From a bacterium (GTDB lineage: Bacteria; Patescibacteriota; Saccharimonadia; Saccharimonadales; Saccharimonadaceae), in the NCBI GenBank assembly GCA_029565375.1, contig JAKQOF010000055.1, positions 1 through 13,619 of the forward strand: DNA of 13,619 nucleotides. The letters run 5' to 3'. Each line of letters starts with the position of its first letter. Position 1 is the first letter of the stretch. The notes below the pieces were generated by a model that did no database searches, was not told the DNA's origin, and saw only the letters and a list, made by a program, of their open reading frames with translations. A program made the position numbers and the translations under genes. This document shows positions 13,078 to 13,619 of the stretch, in pieces.

Positions 13078-13091
13078 TATAATATGGGTTA
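13078..13091 (+). promoter_or_regulatory. -10 box of the AI-2E-family gene (leaderless)
   Basis: A perfect TATAAT (13078-13083) lies seven bases before ATG 13091, placing the transcript start at the start codon. No SD and no clear -35. Divergent from the FAD oxidase promoter about 55 bases away. Confidence 0.6.
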
Positions 13092-13619
13092 TGAAGGTTA
13101 AGCTCGAAATAGACACACGTACGTTCGTTCGCTTTTGGCTGGTTGTTATTGGGTTCGCTCTGGCTGCATTACTTATCTTTAGTGCTCAAGCTGCACTCCT
13201 TATCATTGGGGCTGCATTCTTCCTGGCGATTGTCCTGAACGCACCTGTGAGTCGTATTGCCAAAATACTACCAGGCAAGAGCCGTGTCGCAGGAACTGCT
13301 ATCGCCTATATCGCTGTTGTCTTGGCTCTTGGTGCATTTGTGCTGTTGGTTGTTCCGCCAATCGTCCAGCAGACCGCAAAGGTTGCAGAGACGATTCCGA
13401 CACTTGTTAACGGTGCGACAGAACAATATAAGGGCTTGAACGACTTTATTAACACGTACCAGCTTCGTCCTCAGGTCGACAGTGCGCTAAAATCAATCCA
13501 AGAGAGTGCTGCCGTGATTGCAAAAAGTGTTGGTACTAATGTTTTCAGCGGTATCGGATCAATTTTCTCTGCAATTACTGCGACCATCCTGATCCTCGTG
13601 TTGGCATTCTTGATGCTTG
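13091..13619 (+). CDS. AI-2E-family transporter, N-terminal part (runs off window)
   Basis: 176 residues are visible with no stop. Layout fits PF01594: two N-terminal TM helices (about 14-33 and 35-50, in the region FWLVVIGFALAALL and LLIIGAAFFLAIVLNAP), a third at about 66-90 ending in VVPPIVQQ, then a long amphipathic extracytoplasmic stretch (QQTAKVAETIPTLVNGATEQYKGL onward), and a further TM beginning near FSAITATILILVLAFLM. Members of this family include E. coli TqsA, proposed to export AI-2, and Na+/H+ antiporters such as UPF0118 proteins, so the substrate cannot be assigned. The complete protein is usually about 340-380 residues, so roughly half is here. Start chosen by the TATAAT box immediately upstream. 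Confidence 0.88.
   Translation, partial: MKVKLEIDTRTFVRFWLVVIGFALAALLIFSAQAALLIIGAAFFLAIVLNAPVSRIAKILPGKSRVAGTAIAYIAVVLALGAFVLLVVPPIVQQTAKVAETIPTLVNGATEQYKGLNDFINTYQLRPQVDSALKSIQESAAVIAKSVGTNVFSGIGSIFSAITATILILVLAFLML

Overview
The window reads as one end of a contig from a small, gene-dense bacterium of the Candidate Phyla Radiation, most likely a Candidatus Saccharibacteria (TM7) relative. This rests on remembered family resemblance, not a search: a short oxidative pentose-phosphate pair, a CtpE-like cation ATPase, a coiled-coil GreA-like factor, a YdeI/OmdA protein, and a small SD-led protein of a type I associate with this phylum. Base composition is moderate (two hand-counted 60-base samples gave 40 and 43% GC). 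All twelve complete genes stop at TAA or TAG and none at TGA, with no in-frame TGA inside any gene. The first ~500 bases are different. They are GC-rich (40 of the first 60 bases) with actinobacterial-looking codon use, and encode the start of a secreted Ig-like-repeat protein. Either DNA came from an actinobacterial host or neighbour, or the assembly is chimeric.

Layout. 1-500 (-): partial secreted repeat protein with two copies of an 86-residue unit. 501-1032: no gene; a GC to AT transition, three inverted repeats, a strong promoter (695-725) with an operator-like dyad in a 19-bp spacer, and a ~300-nt leader or small RNA. 1033-1284 (+): 83-aa small protein with a strong SD and an intrinsic terminator. 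1428-1988 (+): YdeI/OmdA protein. 5263 down to 1992 (-): operon of a 14-TM DHA2 exporter, 6-phosphogluconolactonase and 6-phosphogluconate dehydrogenase. 5372-7699 (+): P-type cation ATPase, divergent from that operon. 8605 down to 7696 (-): aspartate carbamoyltransferase whose frame is broken by one extra base at a TTT-TAA-A7 site. 9123-8647 (-): GreA/GreB-like factor. 10926-9242 (-): OmpR-type response regulator and histidine kinase, overlapping as TAATG. 11289-10966 (-): HxlR-type regulator with a dyad over its own promoter. 13010-11340 (-): FAD-linked (D-lactate/glycolate-type) oxidase. 13091 to the end (+): AI-2E-family membrane protein, cut by the window edge.

How it fits together. pgl and gnd form the lower oxidative pentose-phosphate branch (NADPH and ribulose-5-phosphate); zwf is not here. 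The exporter in the same transcript may draw on or protect that redox supply. The FAD oxidase and the Cys-bearing HxlR regulator lie in tandem and may form a redox-responsive pair. The kinase/regulator pair is a complete two-component system with no linked target.

The most striking sequence-level patterns are: (1) a -10 box 6-9 bases before the start codon of seven transcript-leading genes, none with a convincing SD, implying leaderless mRNAs, while the 83-aa gene, gnd and greA carry SDs; (2) the pyrB frameshift, which restores a complete 302-residue catalytic chain if one base is skipped; (3) the MerR-like promoter driving a long leader before a tiny gene; (4) the foreign-looking repeat gene at the contig edge.
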